Part shown: positions 52,906 through 62,587 of the stretch, piece after piece
How the letters are laid out: each line of letters begins with the position of its first letter
How positions within the stretch are numbered: position 1 is the stretch's first letter
Assembly: GCF_009827495.1 (NCBI RefSeq)
Contig: NZ_WTZA01000001.1
Coordinates: 1,562,001-1,626,000, forward strand
DNA length: 64,000 bases
Direction of reading: 5' to 3'
From: Tsuneonella aeria
Lineage (GTDB): Bacteria > Pseudomonadota > Alphaproteobacteria > Sphingomonadales > Sphingomonadaceae
The notes under the pieces: model-generated
The model's input: only the letters and a program-made list of their open reading frames with translations
What the model was told of the DNA's origin: nothing
Database searches by the model: none
Translations under genes and position numbers: made by a program

Positions 52906-54084
52906 ATGAACATCAATGACGGGATGGGACGCTTGCTGGGCATGGCCGCGGGCAAGAGTCCGTGGGGTGGAAGCAAGGGCGGCAACACCGGCGACGGTCC
53001 GCCCAACGGCGGCGGCACGGGCGATCGTCCGCCGAGCGAGCCCGCGGACGGCGGATCTTCTGCCGACAAGCCTTCCCAGGACAAGCCGGCCGGCGACAAG
53101 CCCAAAGGCCCGCGCAATCCGTGGCTGCCACCGGCGGAGGAGCCGCGCCGTTCCGCCAGCATCGAGGATATCTTCCGCAACCGCGGACCCGAAGGTCCGC
53201 GCCGCACCGGCGGCGGCGGACCAGGATTCCGCCTTCCCGATGCGCCCGGCGGGCGGAGCTGGTTCCCCTATGCCGTGGCCGGGATCGCGGCGATCTGGCT
53301 GGCGCTGTCGATGGTGCACCAGGTCGGCCCCAAGGAAGAAGGCATCGTCACCACCTTCGGCAAGTACTCGCGCACGCTGACGCCGGGCCTCAACCTCACG
53401 CTGCCCTGGCCGATCCAAAACGTGGATATCGAGCAGGTCAGCGAGTTTCGCGTGGAGCAGATTCCCGATGGGTCCGCACAGAAGCTGATGCTGACCGGGG
53501 ACCAGAACCTGGTCGATCTCAGCTACATTGTCCGCTGGTCCATCAAGGACCTGAAGCAGTTCCGCTTCCAGCTCGACGAGCCCCAGCAGACCGTGCGCGA
53601 CGTGGCAGAAGCCGCGATGCGCGCGTCCGTGGCGCAAAAAGACCTCAACGACGTGCTGTCAGGCTCGGGCCGTGCCGCTATCGAGCAGAACGTGACCACG
53701 CGGATGCAGGCCATCCTGGATGCCTATCGTTCCGGCATCGCGATCCAGGGCGTGCAGATCCGCAAGACCGACCCGCCGACCGAGGTGGAGGAAGCGTTCA
53801 AGGACGTGTCCGCCGCGCAGCAGGATGCTGACGCGGAAATCAACAAGGCAGAGGCGTTCGCCCAGCAGGTGCTCGCCCGGGCACAGGGCGATGCGGCATC
53901 GTTCGACAAGATCTACGCCGAATACAGGCTCGCCCCCGAAGTCACCCGCCAGCGCCTCTACTATGAAACGATGGAGCGCGTGTTGCGCCAGAACGACAAG
54001 ACGATCATCGAGGCACCGGGCGTGACGCCCTACCTCCCCCTGCCCGAGGTGCAGAAACGCGCCCGCCCGGCGGAGGCGCAGTGA
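52906..54084 (+). CDS. hflK: Membrane protease modulator HflK
   Basis: A 392-residue SPFH protein. A Gly/Pro-rich cytoplasmic N-terminus of about 110 residues, one membrane helix (WFPYAVAGIAAIWLALS), then the band-7 domain starting VGPKEEGIVTTFGKYSRTL, and a C-terminal coiled-coil. With HflC it forms the periplasmic cage that regulates the FtsH protease. ATG 52906 is taken as the start. Its stop region overlaps hflC (GTGATG). Confidence 0.93.
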   Translation: MNINDGMGRLLGMAAGKSPWGGSKGGNTGDGPPNGGGTGDRPPSEPADGGSSADKPSQDKPAGDKPKGPRNPWLPPAEEPRRSASIEDIFRNRGPEGPRRTGGGGPGFRLPDAPGGRSWFPYAVAGIAAIWLALSMVHQVGPKEEGIVTTFGKYSRTLTPGLNLTLPWPIQNVDIEQVSEFRVEQIPDGSAQKLMLTGDQNLVDLSYIVRWSIKDLKQFRFQLDEPQQTVRDVAEAAMRASVAQKDLNDVLSGSGRAAIEQNVTTRMQAILDAYRSGIAIQGVQIRKTDPPTEVEEAFKDVSAAQQDADAEINKAEAFAQQVLARAQGDAASFDKIYAEYRLAPEVTRQRLYYETMERVLRQNDKTIIEAPGVTPYLPLPEVQKRARPAEAQ

Positions 54085-54932
54085 TGCAGGCGCTCTGGGA
54101 AACCCACAAGACGTCGCTGATCGCGGTCGGCATTGCCATCGTCGCCCTCCTCTCCAGCCTGGTTGTGGTGCCGGAATCGGAACAGGCGGTCATCATCCAG
54201 GCCGGCCGGCCCGACCGGGTCGCCAACCGCTATGTGCCCGATCGCCCGTATGGCGAGACTGGCGCGGGGATCGTGTTCCGGGTGCCGTTCTACGAGCGCG
54301 TGGAGCGGATCGACAAGCGTGTGCTCTCCGTCGACATGGAACCGCAGACGGTACTGTCCACCGACCAGCTTCGTCTCAACGTCGATGCCTACGCCCGCTA
54401 TCGCATCATCGACCCGGTGACGATGGTGGAGACCGCCGGCACGCTGGCGGGGGTCGAGACGCAGCTTGCGCAGATTCTGTCGTCCGTCGTGCGCCAGGAA
54501 CTGGGCCGGCGCAGCTTCGCCTCATTGCTCGCGGCTGAGCGCGGAACGACGATGGCCAACATCCGCACCAAGCTCGATGCCGAGGCGCGCAAGTACGGCG
54601 CGCAGGTGATCGACGTGCGCATCGCGCGCGCCGACCTGCCTGACGGGACGCCGCTTGAATCGGCGTTCAACCGGATGCGCACGGCCCGCGCGCAGGAAGC
54701 GGCCACCTTGCGCGCCCAGGGACAGCGCAACGCCCAGATCATCCGGGCCGAGGCGGAGGCGGAAGCGGCGAAGATCTATGCCGCGGCCTATGGCAAGGAC
54801 CCGGAATTCTACGATTTCTACCGCGCGATGCAGAGCTACGACACGACGTTCGCGCCGGACTCCAAGTCCGCCAGCACGATCATCCTGTCGCCTGACAACG
54901 AATATCTGCGCCAGTTCCGCGGACAGCGGTAG
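54081..54932 (+). CDS. hflC: Membrane protease modulator HflC
   Basis: A 283-residue partner of HflK. One N-terminal helix (SLIAVGIAIVALLSSLVVV), band-7 domain with SEQAVIIQAGRPDR and a C-terminal Ala/Glu-rich coiled-coil (EAATLRAQGQRNAQIIRAEA). The start is GTG 54081 or ATG 54084; both overlap or abut hflK. The htrA gene follows 95 bases downstream, giving an envelope-quality-control cluster. Confidence 0.93.
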   Translation: MMQALWETHKTSLIAVGIAIVALLSSLVVVPESEQAVIIQAGRPDRVANRYVPDRPYGETGAGIVFRVPFYERVERIDKRVLSVDMEPQTVLSTDQLRLNVDAYARYRIIDPVTMVETAGTLAGVETQLAQILSSVVRQELGRRSFASLLAAERGTTMANIRTKLDAEARKYGAQVIDVRIARADLPDGTPLESAFNRMRTARAQEAATLRAQGQRNAQIIRAEAEAEAAKIYAAAYGKDPEFYDFYRAMQSYDTTFAPDSKSASTIILSPDNEYLRQFRGQR

Positions 54933-55027
54933 GCGTTCAAACACGGTTCAGCCCCGCGGGCGAGAAAATGGCCCCGGGGACGACAGGCGGACCATCCCCG
55001 TGGCCGCCCGGACAAGAGGAAGCAAAG

Positions 55028-56578
55028 GTGGTGCGCGTGCGCTATTCATACGGTTTGACTTCGGCCCTTCTGATCGGCGGGGCCGCCATTTCCCTCATCA
55101 CCGGCAACCCCGCCGGGGCGCAGGTAGCGCAGAACGACGAAGGGCAGATGGCCCGCGTGGTGCCGCGCGCCGGCGCACCGGAAAGCTTCGCGGACCTGAC
55201 GGCACAGCTGCAACCGGCCGTCGTCAACATCTCCACCCGGCAGCGCATCCAGGTCCCTGCGCAGCAGAACCCGTTCGCGGGCACGCCGTTCGAAGGGCTG
55301 TTCGGCAACCGCGGCGGAGGCGGCCAGGCCCAGCCGCAGACGCGCGAGGCGCAGTCCCTGGGTTCCGGATTCATCATCTCGGCCGATGGCTACGTCGTCA
55401 CCAACAACCACGTCATCGCGCCGCAGGGCCGGGGCGAGGTTGAAGAAATCACCGTCACCATGACCGACGGGACCGAATATCCCGCGGAGCTGGTCGGCAA
55501 CGACAGCGCGTCGGACCTCGCGGTGCTGAAGATCAACGCGCCCAAGACCCTCCCATTCGTGAAGTTCGGTGATTCCCGCCAGGCGCGCGTCGGCGATTGG
55601 GTGATCGCGATCGGCAACCCGTTCGCACTGGGTGGGACGGTGACCAGCGGAATCGTCTCGGCGGTCTATCGCAACACCGGGACGGGGGGCGCGTACGACC
55701 GGTACATCCAGACCGACGCCAGCATCAATCGCGGCAATTCCGGCGGCCCGCTGTTCGACATGCAGGGCAACGTGATCGGCATCAACAATGCGATCTTCTC
55801 GCCCAGCGGCGGCAGCGTTGGCATCGGCTTCGCCATTCCGGCGGAAATCGCCGCGCCGATCGTGGACAAACTGCGCCAGGGGCAGGAGATCGCCCGTGGC
55901 TATCTCGGCATCCAGATCCAGCCGGTGACGGGGGACCTGGCCGATTCGCTCAACCTGCCGCAGAACCGCGGCGAGTTCGTGCAGTCGGTGGAGCCTGCGC
56001 AGGCCGCCGACCGCGCGGGAATTCGACCGGGTGACGTGGTGACCAAGGTCAACAACCGCGACGTGACAAGCGACCAGACCCTGTCCTTCATTGTTGCCAA
56101 CATCGCGCCGGGCACCCGTATTCCCGTGGAGCTTTACCGCGACGGCGAGCGCCGCGTGGTCAACGTCACCGTGGGCAAGCGCCCGAGCGACGATGAACTG
56201 GCCCAGTCGCAGATGTTCAACGCCGATCGCGCCGAAGGCGACGGCGCGGTGGCGCGTCCCGAGGGCGAAAACAGCGCGCTGACGCAGAGCCTGGGGCTGC
56301 GGGTGTCACCGATGACGCCGCGCTTCGCCCAGCAGCTCGGCGTGTCGGCCGATACCGATGGCCTGGTGATCCTCGGCGTCGACAACGGGTCGGACGCGGG
56401 CCAGAAGGGCCTGCAGCCAGGCGACATCGTGGTCAGCGCCAACTACAAGGCAGTCAACGCCCCGGCGGATCTGGAACGCATCGTGGCCGAGGCGAAGGCC
56501 GCGAAGCGGGTTAGCGTGCTGCTTCGCATCCAGCGGCGCGGACGGCCGCTGACATACGTGCCGATCCGCGTGCGCTGA
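55028..56578 (+). CDS. Do-like periplasmic serine protease (DegP/HtrA family)
   Basis: About 516 residues. Signal peptide (residues 1-30, GLTSALLIGGAAISLI), then a trypsin-like domain with triad His in YVVTNNHVIAP, Asp in NDSASDLAVLKI and Ser in RGNSGGPLFDM, then two PDZ domains (about 290-380 and 410-510). It degrades or refolds damaged envelope proteins. GTG 55028 gives the best signal peptide and follows AGAGGA; a longer frame from 54968 adds an unlikely Pro-rich start. A strong hairpin terminator follows at 56599. Confidence 0.93.
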   Translation: MVRVRYSYGLTSALLIGGAAISLITGNPAGAQVAQNDEGQMARVVPRAGAPESFADLTAQLQPAVVNISTRQRIQVPAQQNPFAGTPFEGLFGNRGGGGQAQPQTREAQSLGSGFIISADGYVVTNNHVIAPQGRGEVEEITVTMTDGTEYPAELVGNDSASDLAVLKINAPKTLPFVKFGDSRQARVGDWVIAIGNPFALGGTVTSGIVSAVYRNTGTGGAYDRYIQTDASINRGNSGGPLFDMQGNVIGINNAIFSPSGGSVGIGFAIPAEIAAPIVDKLRQGQEIARGYLGIQIQPVTGDLADSLNLPQNRGEFVQSVEPAQAADRAGIRPGDVVTKVNNRDVTSDQTLSFIVANIAPGTRIPVELYRDGERRVVNVTVGKRPSDDELAQSQMFNADRAEGDGAVARPEGENSALTQSLGLRVSPMTPRFAQQLGVSADTDGLVILGVDNGSDAGQKGLQPGDIVVSANYKAVNAPADLERIVAEAKAAKRVSVLLRIQRRGRPLTYVPIRVR

Positions 56579-56598
56579 TCCCACGCACACTTCAGCAG

Positions 56599-56637
56599 AC
56601 GGCCCGCCCGGCTCTCACGCCTCGGCGGGCCGTTTTG
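56599..56637 (+). terminator. Rho-independent terminator after the htrA-like gene
   Basis: ACGGCCCGCC (56599-56608) pairs with GGCGGGCCGT (56624-56633): a 10-bp GC-rich stem and 15-base loop, followed by TTT. It sits between two convergent genes, so it may also stop transcription of the PBP1A gene. Confidence 0.75.
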
Positions 56638-56648
56638 CGTTCAGGCCA

Positions 56649-58850
56649 TCAGAAAGGCCGCGGTGCGGCGGTCTGCTGCGGTTGGGGCGGCGGGGTGAGC
56701 GTGCGCGTGCGGGGCGAGGGCGCAGGCACGGGCGCTGGGGACGGCCGGGCGCCGGTCGCGCGGTCCAGGAAATCGTCGCTGGCGGCCTGCCCGCTTTCGT
56801 CGGGGTATTGCGGCTGGCGCGGCGCCGGATAAGCCGGGGGTTGTTCGCCATCCGCGGGGAACGGATCCTGAGGGCTCTGCCCGGGTCCGGGGCGTTGCGG
56901 TTCGACCAGGTTACCGCTTTCGTCGACGTAGTAGTATTCGTCCGGATCGCCGCCGTAGTAATATTCGTCGTCCGGCTCGAGCTGCCATTCAGGGAGCTGG
57001 AGGTCGGTCTGGAATTCTTCCACCGGGCGATCCTTCACGGCATATCGCATGTAGGCGGCAAAGGCCCTTGCGGGCGCAGTGCCACCCTGAAGGCCCGGCA
57101 CGGCCTTGGCATCGTCGCGGCCCATCCACACACCGGTTGTGATCCCGCTGGAGAAGCCCAGGAACCAGCCATCCTTGTTTGAACTGGTCGTGCCGGTCTT
57201 GCCGGCAACCGGCCTACTGATCTGGCCCGCCCGGCCGGTCCCGGTGCTCACCGCCGTCTGCAGCAGGTCGGTCATCCCGGCGGCGACGTAATCGGGGACG
57301 AGGCGCGTGGGATTGCGCCCTTCGTGCTGGTACAGCACATCGCCCGCTGTCGTCGTCACCTTGACGATGCCGTACGGTTCCACGCTGTTGCCGCCGGCTG
57401 ATACGGCCGCGAACGCGCGGGTCATGTCGATCACCCGCGTCTCGCTCGAACCCAGGACCATAGCGGGGTAGGTGGAGATCGGCGTGGTGATCCCGAACCG
57501 CCGCGCCATCGACGCCACGGTGCCGAAGCCCACTTCGTTGCCGAGCTGCGCGGCGACCGTGTTCTTGGAATAGGCGAAGGCGGTCCGCACGTCGATTTCG
57601 CCGGCATAGCTGCCGCCGCTGTTGCGCGGGCTCCACCCGTCGATCGTCACCGGCACGTCCTTGACCCGGTCTTCCGGAGTATAACCCGCCTCGAGCGCCG
57701 CCAGGAATACGAACAGCTTCCACGCCGACCCCGGCTGGCGCAAGGCATCCGTGGCACGATTGTAGTTCGTCGCGACGTAATCGGTGCCGCCCACCATCGC
57801 CAGCACCGCGCCGTCGCGGTCCAGGCTCACGAGCGCACCCTGCGCTCCGCGCGGCACGTTCCCCTTGATTGCCGTGGCCGCGGCCTGTTGCATGCCGACA
57901 TCGAGCGTGGTCCAGACCTCGATCGGCTCGAACGTTTCGGGCAGCAGGATCTCGAGCTGTGGCAGCGCCCAGTCGGTGAAATAACGGACGGAGTTCTGGC
58001 TGACGTCTTTCTTCAGCTTCACGGCGCTGGGATCGACCGCGGCTTCGCTGGCCGAAATGCGGCCCTGTTCGCGCATGAGGCCCAGCACGACGTTGGCCCG
58101 GTCCACGGCGGCATCGACATCGGCCGTGGGCGAAAACCGGCTGGGCGCCTTGACCAACCCGGCGATGATCGCGGCCTCTGCCGTCGACAGCTCCGTCGCG
58201 TCGTGGCTGAAGAACTTGCGGCTGGCGGAATCGATACCGTACGCCCCGCCGCCGAAATAGACCTTGTTGAGATAGAGCTCGAGAATCTGCTGCTTGGAGA
58301 ACTTCGCCTCCAACGCCAGCGCCAGGATGCCTTCGCGCAGCTTGCGGTCGAGCGAGCGGTTGGAATTGAGGAACAGGTTCCGCGCCAGCTGCTGCGTGAT
58401 CGTGCTGGTCGCCTGTAGCCGCCGTTCGCCCGTCACCCAGACATAGACCGCGCGGGCAAGCCCGATGGGATCGACCCCGGGGTGCGAAAAGTACCGGCGA
58501 TCCTCTACCGAGATCATCGCGTCCTTCATCACCTCGGGAATCTGTTCGCTGTCCAGCCACTTGCCGGGGCTGGGGCCCAGTTCCACGATCGCGGTGCCGT
58601 CGCGCGCGCGGACGACGATGGTCTGGCCCGGCTGGGTGGCCTTCAGCGCGCCGTAGCTGGGGAGGGAGCGCGCCGCGAAGGCCACGGCGAGGCCGAGGAA
58701 CAGCGCACCCAGCAAGGCAAGGGCGCCGCCCCACAGGACGGCCCGGCGCAGCCACAGCCGCCAGCCGGTGCGTTCCTGCCCCCGCCTGCCCGAAGTCTGC
58801 CGCCTGCGCTGCGTTTCCGCGGCCGCGCGCCGGCTACCGCGCTTCGCCAT
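56649..58850 (-). CDS. Class A penicillin-binding protein (PBP1A-like transglycosylase/transpeptidase)
   Basis: A 733-residue inner-membrane protein. Basic cytoplasmic start, one membrane helix (about 36-60), then a GT51 domain with catalytic Glu in SVEDRRYFSHPGVDPIG and TITQQLARNLFL, then the transpeptidase domain with SAWK (Ser-x-x-Lys), a SKN motif and KTGTT. The C-terminal ~90 residues are Pro/Asp/Tyr-rich and probably disordered. It polymerises and cross-links peptidoglycan. Confidence 0.93.
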   Translation of the reverse strand: MAKRGSRRAAAETQRRRQTSGRRGQERTGWRLWLRRAVLWGGALALLGALFLGLAVAFAARSLPSYGALKATQPGQTIVVRARDGTAIVELGPSPGKWLDSEQIPEVMKDAMISVEDRRYFSHPGVDPIGLARAVYVWVTGERRLQATSTITQQLARNLFLNSNRSLDRKLREGILALALEAKFSKQQILELYLNKVYFGGGAYGIDSASRKFFSHDATELSTAEAAIIAGLVKAPSRFSPTADVDAAVDRANVVLGLMREQGRISASEAAVDPSAVKLKKDVSQNSVRYFTDWALPQLEILLPETFEPIEVWTTLDVGMQQAAATAIKGNVPRGAQGALVSLDRDGAVLAMVGGTDYVATNYNRATDALRQPGSAWKLFVFLAALEAGYTPEDRVKDVPVTIDGWSPRNSGGSYAGEIDVRTAFAYSKNTVAAQLGNEVGFGTVASMARRFGITTPISTYPAMVLGSSETRVIDMTRAFAAVSAGGNSVEPYGIVKVTTTAGDVLYQHEGRNPTRLVPDYVAAGMTDLLQTAVSTGTGRAGQISRPVAGKTGTTSSNKDGWFLGFSSGITTGVWMGRDDAKAVPGLQGGTAPARAFAAYMRYAVKDRPVEEFQTDLQLPEWQLEPDDEYYYGGDPDEYYYVDESGNLVEPQRPGPGQSPQDPFPADGEQPPAYPAPRQPQYPDESGQAASDDFLDRATGARPSPAPVPAPSPRTRTLTPPPQPQQTAAPRPF

Positions 58851-58912
58851 CCATCACCTTCATCGCCATCCGTTGCGGCGTGCATAGGCGAGATGGAACC
58901 CGGCGTGAACGG

Positions 58913-59335
58913 CTATTCCTCAGCGCCGGGCGCCCGTTCACGCGGCGCGAAATCGAGCGCGGCGGAATTGATGCAATACCGCAAGCCGCCCGCGTCGCGC
59001 GGCCCGTCGGGGAACACGTGGCCGAGGTGCCCTTCGCACGTCGCGCAGACCACTTCGGTCCGGACCATCCCGTGGCTTGCGTCCCGGTGTTCGGCCACCG
59101 CCCCTTTTGCCGCCGGCGCCGTGAAACTGGGCCAGCCGGAGCCGCTGTCATACTTGGTATCGCTTTCGAACAGGGTCTCGCCGCACCCCGCGCAGCGATA
59201 GGCGCCGGCGGCCTTGTTCTTGTCGTACTTCCCGGCGAACGCACGCTCCGTACCCGCTTGGCGCAGGACGTGATACTGTTCGGGGCTCAGCCGTTCGCGC
59301 CATTCGGCGTCGGTCAGCGTCTTGGGATCGGCCAT
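58913..59335 (-). CDS. msrB: Peptide-methionine (R)-S-oxide reductase
   Basis: A 140-residue enzyme. Four zinc-binding Cys occur as two pairs ([11 protein letters not shown] and [14 protein letters not shown]), with DSGSGWPSF and a C-terminal [13 protein letters not shown] holding the catalytic Cys. It reduces the R-form of methionine sulfoxide and complements MsrA (45026-45559). Same strand as the PBP1A gene, 62 bases upstream. Confidence 0.95.
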   Translation of the reverse strand: MADPKTLTDAEWRERLSPEQYHVLRQAGTERAFAGKYDKNKAAGAYRCAGCGETLFESDTKYDSGSGWPSFTAPAAKGAVAEHRDASHGMVRTEVVCATCEGHLGHVFPDGPRDAGGLRYCINSAALDFAPRERAPGAEE

Positions 59336-59394
59336 GGGATTCTCCTTCGCGCGATCATATGGGAAAGGCAGCCCCGCCCCTCAACCTTCGCCTC

Positions 59395-60066
59395 TCAACC
59401 ATCGACCTTGGCGTAATGGACCGGCGGCTGGATGACCTCCATCCGCTCCGTCAACAGGGGACGAAAGCTCGGCCGGCTCTTGAACACGGCATACCATCCG
59501 CGTGACTGTTCATGCCCGGTCCAGTCGATCCCGCCAAGGTAATCGGCGACCGAAATCTGCGCCGCGGCGGCAAGGTCCGCCAGGCTCATCGTACTTCCGC
59601 CAAGCCAGGCGCGCGTGTCCACCAGCCAGTCGATGTATTCGAGGTGTTCGTGCGCCAGCTTCATCGCCTCGCGCAGCACGCGGCTGTCAGGCGGCTGGCG
59701 CAGGACCAGCCGCTTCTTCATCCGTTCGTGAAGCAGGGGGGCGACGACATCGCCATGAAAATTCTCGTCGAACAGCGCCACCAGGCGGCGGATTTCGGCC
59801 CGGTTCGCGGCCGTGCCGTTGATCATCGCGGCCCGGTCGACCGTCTCTTCGAAGTATTCGCAGATCGCGCGGCTATCGGCGAGCACGATGCCCTTGGCGC
59901 TGTCCTCCAGCACCGGGGTGCGGCCGGCGGCATTCAGGCGCCAGAGCCCGTCAGAGGGATCCCACGGATTTTCCCGCCACAGTTCGTAGCCGACGCCCTT
60001 CTCGCTCAGCAGCAGGCGGACCTTGCGGCTGAATGGGCACAGGGGAAATTGATAGAGGCGCCACAT
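59395..60066 (-). CDS. Glutathione S-transferase-like protein
   Basis: A 223-residue two-domain protein. The thioredoxin-like N-terminal domain has LYQFPLCPFSRKVRLLLSEK with a Cys-Pro-x-Ser at the active site, GRTPVLED and a LADSRAICEYFEE glutathione-binding turn. The C-terminal domain is all-helical. It resembles FzlA, a GST-like protein tied to FtsZ in Caulobacter, as much as a detoxifying GST; the active-site form suits either. ATG 60066 is the natural start; an upstream ATG adds eight residues. Confidence 0.85.
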   Translation of the reverse strand: MWRLYQFPLCPFSRKVRLLLSEKGVGYELWRENPWDPSDGLWRLNAAGRTPVLEDSAKGIVLADSRAICEYFEETVDRAAMINGTAANRAEIRRLVALFDENFHGDVVAPLLHERMKKRLVLRQPPDSRVLREAMKLAHEHLEYIDWLVDTRAWLGGSTMSLADLAAAAQISVADYLGGIDWTGHEQSRGWYAVFKSRPSFRPLLTERMEVIQPPVHYAKVDG

Positions 60067-60134
60067 GACCTGCCGGTCATGGACCAGCAACCGTCACAAA
60101 TCCACCGGCCAGAACGACTTGCGGCGGGAAAATC

Positions 60135-60572
60135 TCAGTCGGCGGGCACCGTTGCGCTCGCCGCGCGATCCACGGCTTCGCGCATCCGGTCGGCCATTTC
60201 GCGTAAAGCCGGCATCATCGCGCCCACGCCGCCGGCCATCCCGGCGACCGCGCCCATCATCCGCGGCAGGCTTTCGCGCACCTTTGCGGGAATATCCTCC
60301 GCTCCGGGCGAAGTGCGGCGCAAGGTCATGTCCGGGTCAACGTCGCGCGGGTCTTCGCCGGCCGCCTCGGCCGCAGCGCGGGCAAGGGGGGCGAGCGGCA
60401 CGTCGAGCATGGCCTCGGCCGCCGCCGCGACGCCGCCGGCGACGGCGTCCTGCATTGCGGGATCGCGCAGGGTCTGCTCGATCTCCGCTGCAGTCGCTTC
60501 CGTATCCTGCGCCGCGACGGACGTGGAGAGAACCGCCAGGGTCACGGCGGCGGTGATGGCAATGGGACGCAC
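60135..60572 (-). CDS. Hypothetical secreted protein
   Basis: A 145-residue protein with a clear signal peptide (MRPIAITAAVTLAVLSTSVA, cut near AQ). The mature part is Ala/Glu-rich and helical, with RRTSPGAEDIPAKVRESLPR and a Gly/Met-rich stretch. No family recognised. Likely periplasmic. Confidence 0.65.
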   Translation of the reverse strand: MRPIAITAAVTLAVLSTSVAAQDTEATAAEIEQTLRDPAMQDAVAGGVAAAAEAMLDVPLAPLARAAAEAAGEDPRDVDPDMTLRRTSPGAEDIPAKVRESLPRMMGAVAGMAGGVGAMMPALREMADRMREAVDRAASATVPAD

Positions 60573-60653
60573 GCGTTGCCTCCTGAAGACAGGCCGATTT
60601 CTCGAGTCGGCACCCTAATGTCTTGCGGTTGACCCGCGCTGAACGGTGCGGCC

Positions 60654-61028
60654 TTAGAGGCCCGACGCGTCAAGCAGCAGCAGGCATGGCGGCATCGCGG
60701 CGGCGAGTGCGGCCGGGTCGGAAAGCGCGCGCGCCTGGGCGGTGATTTCCGCGGCGACCTGATCGCGGGTGCGGCCGGTCTCGTCCATGATCTGCGCGGA
60801 GGTTCGGACGAAGAATTCGCGCCCCCGCGGCATGATCTGCGGCCACTCGGCCCCCTCCCCCCGCGCCTGCAGCGAGGCGCCGAGGGCGAAGGCCGCCGCG
60901 CACTTCATCGCGGTGGATTGCTGAAGGGTCAGCGGGGCGGGGGCGGGGGCGGGCGTCGGCGCGGGCTGCTCCTGCGCCAGCGCAGGCGCGGCGAGGAGCA
61001 CGGCAATCGGTATCAGGCGTGAGTGCAT
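60654..61028 (-). CDS. Hypothetical secreted protein
   Basis: A 124-residue protein with a signal peptide (MHSRLIPIAVLLAAPALA) and then a Pro/Ala repeat (PAPTPAPAPAP) followed by a short helical domain with two Cys (MKCAAAFALG and MPPCLLLLD). Not recognised. Divergent from the aldehyde dehydrogenase, 101 bases away. Confidence 0.65.
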   Translation of the reverse strand: MHSRLIPIAVLLAAPALAQEQPAPTPAPAPAPLTLQQSTAMKCAAAFALGASLQARGEGAEWPQIMPRGREFFVRTSAQIMDETGRTRDQVAAEITAQARALSDPAALAAAMPPCLLLLDASGL

Positions 61029-61129
61029 TCCGACGTCCTAACCCGACCGGGATGAACCGCGCCAGACCGTCCGCGCGGATTGACGCTGGGCCCCCGCGCC
61101 GGCATCGCGGGGTGCAAGGAGAATTCTCA

Positions 61130-62560
61130 ATGGCCGATAAACTCGACAGTATGCCTCTCATTGCCGGCGAACCTGTGCGTGAGGGCGGACGCCAGGTGGG
61201 TGACGTGCTCAATCCCGCTACCGGCGAGCGGATCGGCGGCGTGACCCATGCCAATTCCGACGATCTCGATCGCGCGCTCGAGGCGGCGGCGCGCGGGTTC
61301 AAGGCCTGGCGCGGGAACGGCGCCGATCAGCGCGCGGCGATCCTGACCAGGGCCGCCGGCCTCATCCGCGAGCGCGCCGCCGCCATCGGCGAGACGATCA
61401 CCCGCGAACAGGGCAAGCCGATCAAGGAAGCGGTGGGCGAAGTCGTCTATTGCGCCATGCTGCTGGAATTCTACGCCGGCGAGATCAAGCGCATCTACGG
61501 CCGCACGCTGGTGCGCCCGGCAGGCGCGCGGGTGGAGGTGCAGTACCATCCCGTCGGCCCGGTCGCGGGCTTCGCCGCGTGGAACTTCCCGGCGCTCAAC
61601 GTCATGCGCAAGATCGGCGGCGCGCTGGCGGCGGGCTGCTCCACGATCGTCAAGCCTTCGGAAGAAACGCCGTCGGGCGGGCTGGCGCTGGTCCAGGCCC
61701 TGATCGATGCCGGCGTGCCGGGCGACGCGGTGCAGTGCGTGTTCGGCGAACCCGACGCGGTGAGCCGCCACCTGCTCGCCTCCCCCGTGATCCGCAAGGT
61801 CACCTTCACCGGCTCCACCGCGGTGGGCAAGCACCTGGCGAAGCTGGCGGCCGAGGATCTCAAGATCGCGACGATGGAGCTTGGCGGCCACGCGCCGGTG
61901 CTGGTGTTCGCCGACAGCGACATCGACGCCGCGCTCGACACGATGGCCGGCGCGAAGTTTCGCAACGCCGGCCAGGTCTGCGTCAGCCCCACCCGTTTCC
62001 TGGTGGAAGAACCGGTGTTCGAACGCTTTCGCGACGGGTTCGTCGAACGGGCCAGGGCGGTGAACGTCGGCGACGGCATGGACAAGGGCACGCAGATGGG
62101 CCCGATGGCGAGCGCCCGCGGGCTGGAGCGGATGGAATCGCTGATCGCCGATGCCACCGGCGCCGGCGCGAACCTCCTCACCGGCGGGGAGCGGATCGGC
62201 AACCAGGGCTATTTCCACCAACCGACAGTATTGTCCGAAGTGCCCACCAGCGCCGAGATCATGAACGAGGAACCCTTCGGCCCGATCGCGCTGATCAACC
62301 CGATGCCGGGCGAAGACGCGATGATCGCGGAGGCAAACCGCCTGCCCTATGGCCTTGCCGCCTATGCCTGGACGAAGGACCCGGCGCGCCGCCGCCGCCT
62401 GGCCGCGGAGATCGAGAGCGGGATGCTCGGCATCGAAGCCGCCAGCGTCTCGGCCGCGGACGCACCGTTTGGCGGGGTCAAGTGGTCAGGCTATGGCAGC
62501 GAGGACGGGCGCGAAGGCGTCATGGCCTGCATGGTCACCAAGACCGTCCACGAAGGCTGA
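61130..62560 (+). CDS. NAD(P)-dependent aldehyde dehydrogenase (succinate-semialdehyde type)
   Basis: A 476-residue enzyme. Family residues are present: Asn in AAWNFPALNVM, VTFTGSTAVGKHLAKLA, Glu in ATMELGGHAPV, Cys in NAGQVCVSPTRFL, and EEPFGPIALINPM. Length and motifs suit succinate-semialdehyde or related aldehyde dehydrogenases. ATG 61130 is preceded by AAGGAGAA. It lies 27 bases before the class III alcohol dehydrogenase, suggesting joint aldehyde metabolism. Confidence 0.9.
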   Translation: MADKLDSMPLIAGEPVREGGRQVGDVLNPATGERIGGVTHANSDDLDRALEAAARGFKAWRGNGADQRAAILTRAAGLIRERAAAIGETITREQGKPIKEAVGEVVYCAMLLEFYAGEIKRIYGRTLVRPAGARVEVQYHPVGPVAGFAAWNFPALNVMRKIGGALAAGCSTIVKPSEETPSGGLALVQALIDAGVPGDAVQCVFGEPDAVSRHLLASPVIRKVTFTGSTAVGKHLAKLAAEDLKIATMELGGHAPVLVFADSDIDAALDTMAGAKFRNAGQVCVSPTRFLVEEPVFERFRDGFVERARAVNVGDGMDKGTQMGPMASARGLERMESLIADATGAGANLLTGGERIGNQGYFHQPTVLSEVPTSAEIMNEEPFGPIALINPMPGEDAMIAEANRLPYGLAAYAWTKDPARRRRLAAEIESGMLGIEAASVSAADAPFGGVKWSGYGSEDGREGVMACMVTKTVHEG

Positions 62561-62587
62561 ACGCGGACACACGATGAGGATTTCCCG

